From Euglena gracilis (Eukaryota > Euglenida > Euglenophyceae > Euglenales), in assembly GCA_039621445.1 (NCBI GenBank), contig CP154955.1:46709540-46773539 (forward strand): 64,000 nucleotides of DNA. The letters run 5' to 3'. Within the stretch, counting starts at the first letter, position 1. Every line of letters begins with the position of its first letter. This document shows positions 50,701-62,700 of the stretch, piece by piece. The notes below the pieces were generated by a model. It had not been told where the DNA came from. It searched no databases and saw nothing but the letters and a program-made list of their open reading frames with translations. The translations under genes were made by a program, and so were the position numbers.

Positions 50701-53700
50701 GGAGGTGCCGCAGCAGCTGGCGCTGCTTGTCAGGGTCGAACGTGGGCAGCAGCTGTGGGGGTGCGGGGTGTGGGGCAGAAGGTGGCGGCGACGGATCCCT
50801 CCCCCTGGATGGTGCCCCCCCCCAGGAGGTGGTCAACTTGCTCCCTGGAACGTCGTCGCCAAGTTCTGTACCGACTGACTTGTCATGTTGGAAATTTGCT
50901 TGCACAGCGTGCGACACCGCGTGCACCGTGCGCACCGCGTGTGGTACCGCGTGCACCGCGTGGGCACCGCGTGACAAGAATCAGGTACAACCTAAAATGA
51001 CTGAATGAGAGAAAAACACCCGCAAAAGTGCCCATCAATTACAAAATTGCAATAAAAAGCATTTTGAGTAATTTGGTAATATTTAGGTGTTTTTGGCCCA
51101 AATCACCTGGTTTTGCGACCAGATCTCACCAAATCTGTACCAATGGTCACCGAATCTGTGTGGGTGGCCATAAAATGGCCAGAAGTGGCCAAAAAGGGGC
51201 AAAAAGTGGATAAAAGCAGTCAGAAGTGACCTAAAATGACCTCAAATGTGCAAAAATAGCCAATTTGGTATACATGAAACAAAAATGCAGTCAAACACCA
51301 AAAGTGGTCTAAAATGCCAAATGCAGCCCAAAGTGGCCAAAGTTGGCCAAAAGTGGTCCAAAATGGCCAAAAAAGGCCAAAAGTTGTTGACTCGCAGAAA
51401 ACCAGACAAAAAAAGAAAGGAAATCAACTACAGATGGGGTACTGGTGGTAATTTGTGAAAATTGCACATTCGAAATGATTCTTCTCATGCGGTACACACA
51501 GTGCGCCACAAGGTGTACGCGGTGAAGAAGCATCCCCATTGTCCAACGTGTGAGTTGCCTCACAGAATATGCCATTTGGGGAAACACACATGCTAATTCA
51601 TTTTGTCTGGACAACTCGCTGAGTGCAACCCAAGAGGACGACATTGTTGTCCTCTCGGGTTGCACTCGGTGAGTTGTCAATGATAACAACAGCTGTTCCC
51701 ACCCAGAGGGTGGGGACAGCTGAATAAGCAGCCAGAATGCAAAAAAAAAAAGACAAGCCACCAGATTAAAAGCGAGGGCGTACTTCAATGCCACATCAGG
51801 AACTGGACAAAAATACAGCCACACCCACACCCACACCCACCACGCCCACAACACTGACGCGCGCACGCAGCGTCCACACACACATACACACCCACCCATC
51901 CACCCACCCACACCCACACACACATCACACGCACACAAACCAGTACCCACACCCACAACACACACACATACATCACACACGCACAGACACCCGCACCCAC
52001 ACCCACAACACACACAACATCTTGCTTGTATTTTTTTTTTGGAAAGTCAGGCGTTGAAATCAAGGTGTGCCAAACCAATCTGTAAACATAAATGTTAAAC
52101 CTCCCCGAATAATAGCCCCATGGGGCTATTATTCGGACAGTCGGTTAAATTTTCAGGGGGGGGGGCTATTGTTCGGATTTTTGGTTAACATCCTGGGGGG
52201 GGGGGCTATTATTCGGGGGGAGCTCCAAACACATACAAACATCCTTCTCTTAGTAATGTCTGATCTTCTTCAAGGTATTGTCCCTGTGAACACTGATGAG
52301 GTCGACTCAGAAGCATCGTCCGATGCGTCTGATGAAGACTTGGTGATGCAACAAGAAGCTCAAGAGACCCTAGATTTAGATGACGCCTTGCTTCTGTTGC
52401 CCCAGCTGGAGGGCACAGATGGTGATGATGATGGGAGTGCTCCAAGCCAGGTCTCAGTGTTCTTTTGGATTGCATTTAAAAACCCCTGGTGTTAGGCCCC
52501 CGCAATTTCCAAGGAGAACGCTTATTCACTGCATATTTTTTTATTCGGATTTTTGTGCATGGTCCGAGGGGGGGGCTATTATTTGGGGGGGGGGCTGTTG
52601 TTCGGATTTTTGGCTAAAATCTCAGGGGGGCTATTATTCAGGGGGGGGGTATTATTGATGGGGCTATTATTCGGGGGGGGGGGGTTGCATGCAAAAAATC
52701 AAAAGAAATTATCAAATCATCAAATTATCAAATGATTGACTGACTGGCAGGGGATTTGGAGAACCTGGCAGGTCAGCACGAGGAGAAGGTCAGAAGGAGA
52801 CCGCTGGGTGGTTTCGGTGGTGGTGATGCGGTCCAGCAGCTTACCATGGGGCACGAGGGGGGTCTTCGAGCCGCCTGTGGCAGGGTGGACCGTTTGCCCA
52901 ATAGAAAGGTGTGACCACCGTCCCTTGTGGTGTGTCAACTAACTAACCCCACGCCCCCCCCGCCCACTGGGAAACTATCACCTGAGAGGGTCGGCTGATA
53001 CTGAGGGCATGACAGGTTTCTCAAGCGACAGGTCGGTCAGCAGGCCGGAAGGGACCCTGAAGGGTTCTCATGGTGACAATTTCCTGGGGGTGGGGGAAAT
53101 GCCCACAAGCACCAACCTTTCCCATAACCCCTGCCAACTGCGGGATACCAAGGACCATAGATTCACTTCGTCACCTCGAAGGGAAGGTCATTTTCCCAGG
53201 CCCAAACCCAGCACCCACATTTCTCGCGAACCAACCCACACACGATCCCCCCCCCCCAGGATAGCTAGGGGGTCGACCCACCCACCACCCACCCCACCTT
53301 CAAATTTTTTTCCCCAGTCCATTGGCCCACCCACCCACCCCTGGGGGGGTCACGCGAGTGTTCGGAGAATGCAACCTGCCCCCAAAAAATATCCCCATGG
53401 GGCTGTTATTCGAACATATGGTTAAAATCTGGGGGGTATACATTATTCCGGGAGGGGGGGGGGCATTAGGGGGGGGATTTTTTTTTATTTTTAAGTCATA
53501 AAAACGAGCCTTCTGCAGAAATGCCCTCAAAATGCCCATTACCCACAAAATATCCTATTGTTTGAGCCGTCCTGTCAAGATGACGAATCTTCTCTTGTGC
53601 AAAAAAAATTGTTTCAGGAAAATGGCAGCTTTTTTGTCTCCTGACAGGTGGCAAAACAGTCGCAACGTTCGAGCTCAGGGCATATTGGGGGGGGTCATCA

Positions 53701-56700
53701 GGGTGTTTGTGTGAAATCTCTGGGGGGGACCATCATTTGTTTATTGCATTGGCTGTTATTCGGGGGTTAAGGGGAAGGGGGTACGTGACAATTTTTCAGG
53801 CATGACCATTTTCGGGCGGGGGGGGGGGGAGCACCAAATGGGCAAGGCGGACCTGGGGCGGCCAGAAGGGGCTGGAGGACGTGGAGGACCCGCTCCAGGA
53901 GGGCCAGCTCCGCCAACGGGTGCCGGCACAGCGCCAGCAGCACGCCGACCAGCTGTGGCCCCTCCGCCGCGACGCAGTCCGCGAAGTGCGACAGATACCT
54001 GCGGGGGGCCCACAGATTCACTTGGTGAACCGCCTGTGGGCACTGTGGCGGTTTGTCCGGTGCCGTTTGTCCCTTCTTCCGGCCTGGCGCTGTTTATCGC
54101 CTCTGGCCCGTTTTGTCTGTGTGCGTGGAGGTGGCTAAGTACGTGCCCCCCCCCCCCCGCGGGGGGCACTTTTCCCAGGGCCCAAGTCCACCCCCCCCAC
54201 CCACTCTTGAACCCCCCACCAACCGCCCTGCCGGGGTCACACAGGTGCCAAGGGAATCTATGGGACACACTGCAAAGCACACTGGTCAGCGGGCACAAGG
54301 GTTGGACCTATAATGACAGGTTAGCAAGTACAGAGGGTAGAGGACAGTTTCCCAGGGAAGACAGTTTCCGGGGGGGGGGGGGAGGTTACTGCTGGCTCCG
54401 GCCTGCAAGCCGGCCGTATCTCCCACCACCCAGGGTATGGGAGCAAAACCAACCCTTCAGCAAATATTTTGCAAAAAAGAGTTTTGTGTCAAGCTAAAAA
54501 CTACCAAAGCTCCGTCTAAAACCTGCAATTCCACTGGATCTTTCCCAGGTACTGGCGTCAGGGGGGGGGGCCACCCTTGGGGAACACGTGAACATATGTG
54601 AATACATAAACCCCACATTAACAGTAGAGATTCCTGTAATGGAGTCGTTCCGACGCGGGGGGGTGCTCTACTGTTTGGAGTGGACAATAAAACTTTTCTA
54701 TTCAAAGTTACCCACTTTGCCACGATGTCTGACTCCGAGACTGGCGAGGTACACTCTGGTGCCCCCACCCAGTTGGATCGATCTTCCAACTCGGTTACCA
54801 GTTCTCAGTCAGCCTCATCTCCCTTCCATTTCCGCACCTCCACTTAAACTGGAAACCAAGCGCTAACGGCAGCCAAGGAAGGGGGGGTCATTCAGCCGCT
54901 GAGCTGTTGGAAACCTTGAATTTTGAGACAAATTACAAACCTTGCCACGATTTCATTGAATGACTGCCTGTGCATTATATGGGGCTCTCCTTTGGGGGGT
55001 CACATATATGTGCGCATGCGTGCGATTCCTTTCTGCAGGGGCAGGGAGATATTCCGGTCGGCCAAAAATTTTTATTCCGGGGATTTATTCCGGCTTATTC
55101 CAGGTTATTCCGGTTTATTCCGGAATTTATTCCGGTTTATTCCGGTCAATTTCTGCCTGAATGGACTTAGGATTTTTTCAAAGTACAATTGGGCCGAGGC
55201 GCTCACCCAGGCTTCAGGAATAGGGAGCCCCAGACCAGTAGACTGGGGGGGGGGGGGTAGTAGGTAGTTGGCCGACTTGTCGGCCGACTGCCCAATTGGT
55301 CGGCCGACTAAGCCTGGTCGGTAGCTAGTCGGCGAGACGGGGTGGGGAAGTGGGCAGTCGGCCAAATAGTCGGCCGACTACCAACTCTAATGTACTAATG
55401 GGTCAAGTTCGCCAACTTTTAAGCCCCCCCCCTCAAGAAAATTTTGTTATTATTGTCCAAAATCCCAAAACCGGAGGAAGCACACCCAAATGGTTCTAGA
55501 ACCGCCCAATCAGGGGTGAATGTGCATATGCAATGAATGGGTGAATTTGGGAGAAAATCTGCGTTTTTAGCCACTTTTAGCAAAATTTCACCCCTGCCCA
55601 TGATATTCTCCATACGTTGGCAGGGAAAACCCAGTCAAAATGACCCACAAAACAGAACATCTGTGGGTGATAATACTACCGCAGAGTATTCATTTCGCCC
55701 CATGTGGATGGGGCATCTGGGTGATTGGGGCCAGCCAGAGACCATTTTTATATCCGCCGACCAATCTGCTTAGGAATGTGTTCACAGGGGGGGGGGCTTA
55801 AAAGTCGGCGAACTTGACCCGTTAGTACATTAGAGTGGGTAGTCGGCCGACTAGTTGGCCGACTGCCCACTACCCCCCCCCCCCCACACGCTCTCCCCGT
55901 CTCACCGACTAGCTACCGACCAGGCCTAGTCGGCCGACCAATTGGGCAGTCGGCCGACTATTCGGCCGACTACCCACTACCCCCCCCCAGTCCACGTCAT
56001 TGTGCCGGAATAGGGATGCATTCCTTGGTTGCACAGCCCCACCAAGTGGTCACTTTGCACTAGGTGATGCTGCGCAGACCACCACGGCAGACCTCCGCCG
56101 TTTTGGGAAAAATAAACTGATAAAAAATTGGTGCTCAGGGTTTTCTCTTGAGGCGGGTCCCTGGCACCGCTTTCTTTTTCTTCTTCTCAAAAAATTGTCT
56201 TTCCGAGTGCTAATATTAGGCGGCGAATCTCGCACTTGAGCTATTTTTCTTTGTCGATGTGCGCGGACATTTGTCTTGTCATTTTTCATGAAAATGACAA
56301 GATATGGCCCAAAACCCAAAAATGTAAGCAGCAGTTTTGCCCACACACCATCTGATTTCACACCACTTCGGAGGCATAGACATTTCTTTCTGCATTTTGA
56401 ATGGCACTTGGGAAAAGGGGTAATAACTGAGCCAGTGCAGCCCCAATAACCCCATCGCCATCTGATACTGTTTACCTGCACTTCCACCCTGCCAAAAAAT
56501 ACACCACATATAATCAGATCCTTCACGAACACAAAAAACATGAGATTGATCGAGGAAAACACGAAAATACATTAAACTTCACCTTCATTGCCTTTGTGTC
56601 TTGCAGAATTATCATGCAATTGGCTGGTACTTTTATTCCGGTTCCGGTTTATTCCGGTTTATTCCGGTTTTCGCTATTCCGGTTTCTTCCGGTTTATTCC

Positions 56701-59700
56701 GGAACGGAATATCTCCCTGCCCCTGCTTTCTGTGTTCCCTTATGCAAGGACACGAGGCACGTTGTGGTCCGTGGCACACCGGTGCAGCAGGGAGAACACC
56801 ACTCGGCCGAAAACCCCGCGGCGGAGTCCCAGGACCACCGCAGTGTCCATAGTCAGGCGTAGAACACCACCAGAGACATTGACCATTTGTTTTCGGAAAT
56901 TGCATATGGATATGTATGTATGCAGGTAGGTGGGCATGTATATATGCATGCGTACATACGTACATACAGACATGTGTACACACAGATATACATGCATGCA
57001 TGCAAGCATGCATACATACATCCATGCACACATGCATACAGACATACATACATGAATGCATGCATGCATGCATCCCAATACGCATCCAAATGTCATTTTT
57101 TTTGGCGGCTGGTGCCACCTTCGGAGGCAAAGCCCATACCAGCCCCCCTCCCCCCTCTGGCTCAGGCAGTGCCCTGCTGCTGCTGGCCCGGTCGGCTTCT
57201 CGCCCGCCGCCTCGACGCCCTGCGCCGCGAACTGCACCAGCCAGTGGCCGACCCGCGGTGCGTCCTCCGCGGGGCACGTGCTGAGCTGGTGCAACACCGC
57301 CGGCGGCAGGGGCAGGCCGGAGGAAGCGTGGTCCCTCCCTCCGGTGTGAAAACCCCAGAGTAAGCCCCCCAAATACAAAAAAAAACCCAAACCCCAGTAC
57401 TACACCCCCCATTTCCTGTGTGCCAGCGCCCGGGGGTGTTCTGGAGGCGGGGTGGCTGGTCCGCCCCTTTGCTGGCTTTTTTGGAGTTTTGCGGCACGTG
57501 GTGGGGATTGTTGAGATTGATTACGCAAGGAGTGGGGATTCATATGCGACAAGCAACGTAGGTAGAAATGGGCTGTTGCCTGACGATGGGGATAAAGAAC
57601 GCAAGGCGACTACCAAAAGGTTACCTGTTGAGTTCGGTTGCAGGTTGTCCACAGTGCCCTAATGACTCTGTGACACCCACACAACAGCAGAAATGATGTT
57701 GGTGTGGGCAAATGCACAAATGGAGGACCGGGAAACTGCTTCCGGACAAGACAGAGAAAGGAGGACGGTCCCTATGACGGGAGGTCAGCAAGCACAGGAA
57801 CAGAAGAGAATTACTCCCTCTCTCTCACACACAAACAAATCTCAAAACCACCAGATCGATGGGAACAAAGGTAGAAAACAGTTTCCCTTCTGAAAGGTGG
57901 GAAATATCTGGAATTCAATGGAACAGCAAATGGAAGAATAATCAATCACTTTCCACGCGCCGTGTCGGATACTCATCTGCACCGAAAAATATAATAAAAT
58001 TGCCATCCAACAGAGAGAAAATGATGCCCATCAGCACCCCAGACAGGAGAACACTGGCGAAGGGCAGAGGGCTTCCACCCACCCACCCAGAGGTACCCCC
58101 CCCCCCGAGAAGAAGCCCAGGAGGCCCACATTTGGGGGTCAAGAATGGGGTTCCAGGTTTGCACCAAATATTATGGAAGCCGCTCTCCACTTTCTGCTGG
58201 AGAGGACTGAAAAAAAAATTCAGCTCCACCAAGGAAAATTTATCGTTTTGCATAAAAATAAGCATTTTGCTGACAAAAAAAATGTAAAAAGAAGGACAAA
58301 ACCCCCCAGTGGAAGTGGGGGGTGGGTCGACCCCCCCTTGCACCCGTGCAAGGAAAAATAGGAAAACCAAAAAAGCGGCACCCCCGGAAATATGGGAGTA
58401 CCAGGCTGGGGGTGGGGGGTCCAGTCCCCCCCCCCACCCATCACCAATAGGGTTGCGGGGATTCCCGGACAGCCCTGGCTGTCCAGGCCCCTCCCTGGCC
58501 ATCAGGATGCGGCGGGCGTCGGCCGCGAACTCGGCGGTGAGCTGCCGCAGCGGCACCACGGGGGCCACCTCCGGATACACCGCGGCCAGCAGGGAGGGCT
58601 CCCCGGCGCTGCCTGCGGCGCGTGCGCGAGGTGGTAGAGGAAGATGACCGATAGGCTATCCTGTAGACGAATTATGGTACCATCTCGGCATCCGTGGGGC
58701 TGACGGCAGGATGTTCAGAAACTTGACTGCTAATATCATCAGAATTACATTTGGCAGTCTGTTTCACTCTAACATTGATGACGATTAATTATGATAACAA
58801 TAAATTATATACCAACAATAATATAATATTACTGACATCAGTCCTTCATCTAAGTGCAGCCACCCTTTTACCCGACGACACGGCTACAAGCGTGGTAAAC
58901 CAGACATCTGTCACGCACCAAAAAGCTGGTCAGACAGAGGGGGGGATGCTGTCACCTTCGAGCTTGAGGAAGGAAGGCGCCCACAACACACAGCGCGGCC
59001 ACCAGACAGGGGGGGGGATGCACTAGCCCCTCAAAACAGACGAGCAAAAATGCCCAAAATGCGTGCTTTTTCAACAACAAAAAAACGCACGAAATGAGAA
59101 AAAGGTGCGGAACGCCCCCCTGCACCATACCTGCTGCACTGCCATCGCGCTCCCCCTCCATGTCCACGGGGTCCAGCGGCTGCGCCCGCTGCCCGTGTGC
59201 CCAGTCCAGTATGAGGTCGTCGCCGAACACCGCCAGTAGTGCCGTCCACAGGCGGAGGTCCGGCACTGCCGCCGCCTGCACGTGCCGCCCGAAGGCATGT
59301 GCCACCAGACGGAATTGGACAAACCCCGGGGGGAGGGGAGTAAGTGCTACTAAAATGTCGTGTTATTGCATATAACATTAAATTTCGGTATATTCATAGG
59401 TGTAGATGTTATAATATTACAACATTGCTATATATTATATTAGTTAATAACTGTTAAACATATACAATATTATTTTTAAACATAATATTGTTTTAAATAC
59501 ATAAATAATCCTAACGATAATACATATACTCTTTATTTGCTGTAAAATTGTTGGTAGTTACATTATTAGGTCTGTTTTCTTGGAGTAGCCTGGAGTGCTT
59601 ACACTCCCCTCCCATTGGGGGGGGGGCACTACCCTCCCCCCCCATAGAGGTAGGATCTGGGTGCCTTGGACTGCCTGCCCAGACAGGCACCCCTCCCCCC

Positions 59701-62700
59701 CCCCCCCGGGCCAAGGTTGGCCTCGCCGAAAAATCCCGCCTGTGTGCCACGCCGTGCCACACAACGGCCCGCACGAGGGGCCGGGGTTCGGAGGCGACCG
59801 TGGGCGGGTGCACGCTCCGGCTGGGGGAGCGCCCGAACCGCCGCGGCCCCAACCACGGTGCGCGACGGAAACCCCCGGTGGAAAGAGGAAAGAGGCCCCG
59901 AAGGTCTGCTCCGCGGTTGCATAGAACTGGGTGGTGAGACACACCATTATGTCTGCGATGCGCTTGCCTTCGACCCAGACGTCCTGAGAAAAAGACAAAA
60001 CCATTTTATCGCCTTTGATTGTCACACGTGAGGTTACGGGATTTTACGTGATTTACGTGATTTTCCAAAAAAATGGCTTTACGTGATTTTACGTGATTTA
60101 CGTGATTTTACGTGATTTACGTGATTTTACGTGGCAGGTAATGATGAAAAACCCTGGGCCCGCCCTGGGTCCGGGAAAATATCAAAAATGCCGGGTTGTC
60201 CGGTGCTGGGTATCCCGACTGTTTCCTGCAGGTTCCGGGAGAAATTGATTTGCATTCCGGCCCCAGCAGGTTGGCCGGCTCAGGGGACCTGCTGGTTTCT
60301 GGGACAGGACTCGGACAGGTTCTTGGGCATGGGTTTCCCAGGCGGGAGGTGGGCGGTAGTTCTGTAACTCACAGCCAGAAGCTCAAGGCCTGATGGCCCC
60401 AAACAGGGCAGCGATTTGTGATCCCTCCCCTGGGGTCCAGGTCAGATTCTGGAGAATTCGGGCTGGCTGGAAAAGCTGACCTCGTCCTCCACCATGGGGG
60501 TCCCCCGGCTCAAACTGGGCCGGACCCAATGTCGAACCGGGGACCAAGTATCAAAACTGCAAAGAAGCCCCAAAACCTGCCAAATATGCAAACAAATAGA
60601 ATCTATCCAAAATCCCATTATTGGCCCATTTCTGCACCCCCGAAAGCCAAAAATCCGTTGCCATCCAGCCGTCCTTCGGGCGAAAACAATTAAAACTCGG
60701 CAATGGGGGGAGGGGGGTCCGGGCTGGAAAAAGACTGCTGCCTGGAAAACGGCCACAACGGCGGAACCTCCTCCCGGGGGGGATGGGGCCGACTTCGGTG
60801 TTAGCGACGCCTGGACCCCAACCCTCCCCATGGGCTGGGGGTCAGCCAGGGCTCGGGCAGGAGGCGGAACCAGGCGTGGGGTGGCAGGCGGCGGTGGACG
60901 TCCCCCGCTGTGAACTGCCGCAGCAGAGCCTGCAGCCGCTGCCAAGAGAGGGGCACGTCCAGCAGCCACAGCGTGGTGGGAGCGGCCGCAGCGAAGCAGC
61001 GATGAAGGTGGGGAGTGAAGATTGCCAAAACGGGTGTGGGTGTGTACTGTGGGAACTGCGTGACAGTTGCAGACTGGTGGAATTTTCGCGATCTGCAGGA
61101 TTTGTGAGTATTGTGAAGCACTCCGCGCCATCCAACCTTCATCCACCCAGACTGACAGTGATACGCCTGCACATGAACCTGACTGGACTTCCAGACGACA
61201 GGCCAACCCACGGCACAAAATCCGCCCCAACCGCGCCAAACGCGCCAAACGGGCCAACTCATCAGCGGATTCACAGATTCAGGAACAAAGAGAAAATGGA
61301 AGTGGGCGGGACATTGGCACCGCCACTGCCGTGCTGGCCGGGGCTGAGCGCGGGCAGCCGCTCCCTCCGCTCGGGCCGCGCCGCGCCGCCCTTGGCCGCC
61401 GCCTTCGCAGTCTCATCGGGCCGCCCCACCAGCCCCTCCGCCGCCTCCGCCACGCACCGCACGCAGCCCACCAACGCCTGGCGACAGGACCCGGGAAGGT
61501 GCAGAGTGGTGTCAGCAGCGCGGAAGTGTGGACCAGGGGTTTTTTGAGGGCGGGGGGGGGGGGGGGAGGGGGTCAGCACCCACCCCCCCACCCCCTGGGG
61601 TGGGCCCCCCGGGGAGGGGCGGGGGGGGTCCCGGGAGACCCATCCACTTTCACGCGAAAATGGCCAAAAATGCTAAAAATAGCACCTTTTTCAAAATTTT
61701 CGGGGCGTTCGCCGCCAAAAAATATATACCCACCAGCCTTACCCCCACCCCCCCCCCCCGGGAGGGGGGGGGGGGGTCCTAGGGACCCACCCACCCTACA
61801 CCCCCTCCCCCCCCGGGTGGGGGGCCAAGACTAAAAAAAAACCCCTGGTGTGGACGCGCATGCAAACCATACCGGGCATTGTTTCATGCTTGGCGCATTC
61901 ACACGTGGGGCCGGACTCCTTTTGGGAGGGTCGGGGGGGCCTTCTCACAGTAGGCAATCCCCCCGGCGAAGTTTCGGGCTCCGGCTTAATGCGACAACAG
62001 GCAATTTCCCTTTGCTAATAGCCCTTTTCATTGCCAAGCCCCAAAACCACCCTGGCCGCCCAGGAATCTAATACACCCCCCAAAACACGCCAGGGAATGT
62101 GTCTTTGACACGGTTGGGGGGTGTCAACGACACAAATGTGTCAACAACACTGTAATACAATGAAACACCTCAGGTGGTGTTCCAGACAAGTGCCGTGGAC
62201 ACGGGGTGTGTGCGCCAACGACACGGTGTAGCTTGGACAGGGGGGGGGTACACAGTGCGGCCAAGCAATGTGCGGTGGCCCTGGGCGGATGACGGTGGAG
62301 GGGTCGAGGTCCGCCGGCCCGTGCCGCACGGCACAGCCCAGGGCGGTGAGGAGGGCGGCGCCACGTGGGGGCAGGACTGGGAGGGCGGGCTGCCCATCTC
62401 ACTCCATACCTACCCCCCCCCCCCGGGAAACTGTCACCTGACAGGTTGGCCAGTACCGGGGACCCTGACAACTTCCTACACTGACAGGTTGGCCGGTACC
62501 TGGGACCCTGACAGTTTCCCGGGCGGGGCCCTGACAGTTTCCCGGGCATGACAGTTTCCCGGGCATGACAGTTTCCCGGGCAGGGCATTTCAAGGGAAAG
62601 TCAATGAAAAATGACCCTGACAGGTTGGCCGGTACCGGGGACCCTGACAGTTTCCCGGGCGGGACCCTGACAGGTTCTCGGGCATGACAGTTTCCCGGGG

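Noticed and set aside
56050-56562. 170-residue minus-strand frame inside the outer 55-kb element, considered as a transposase
   Set aside because: No catalytic motif pattern or domain is visible and the composition is Cys/Phe/Arg-rich without structure; probably chance.
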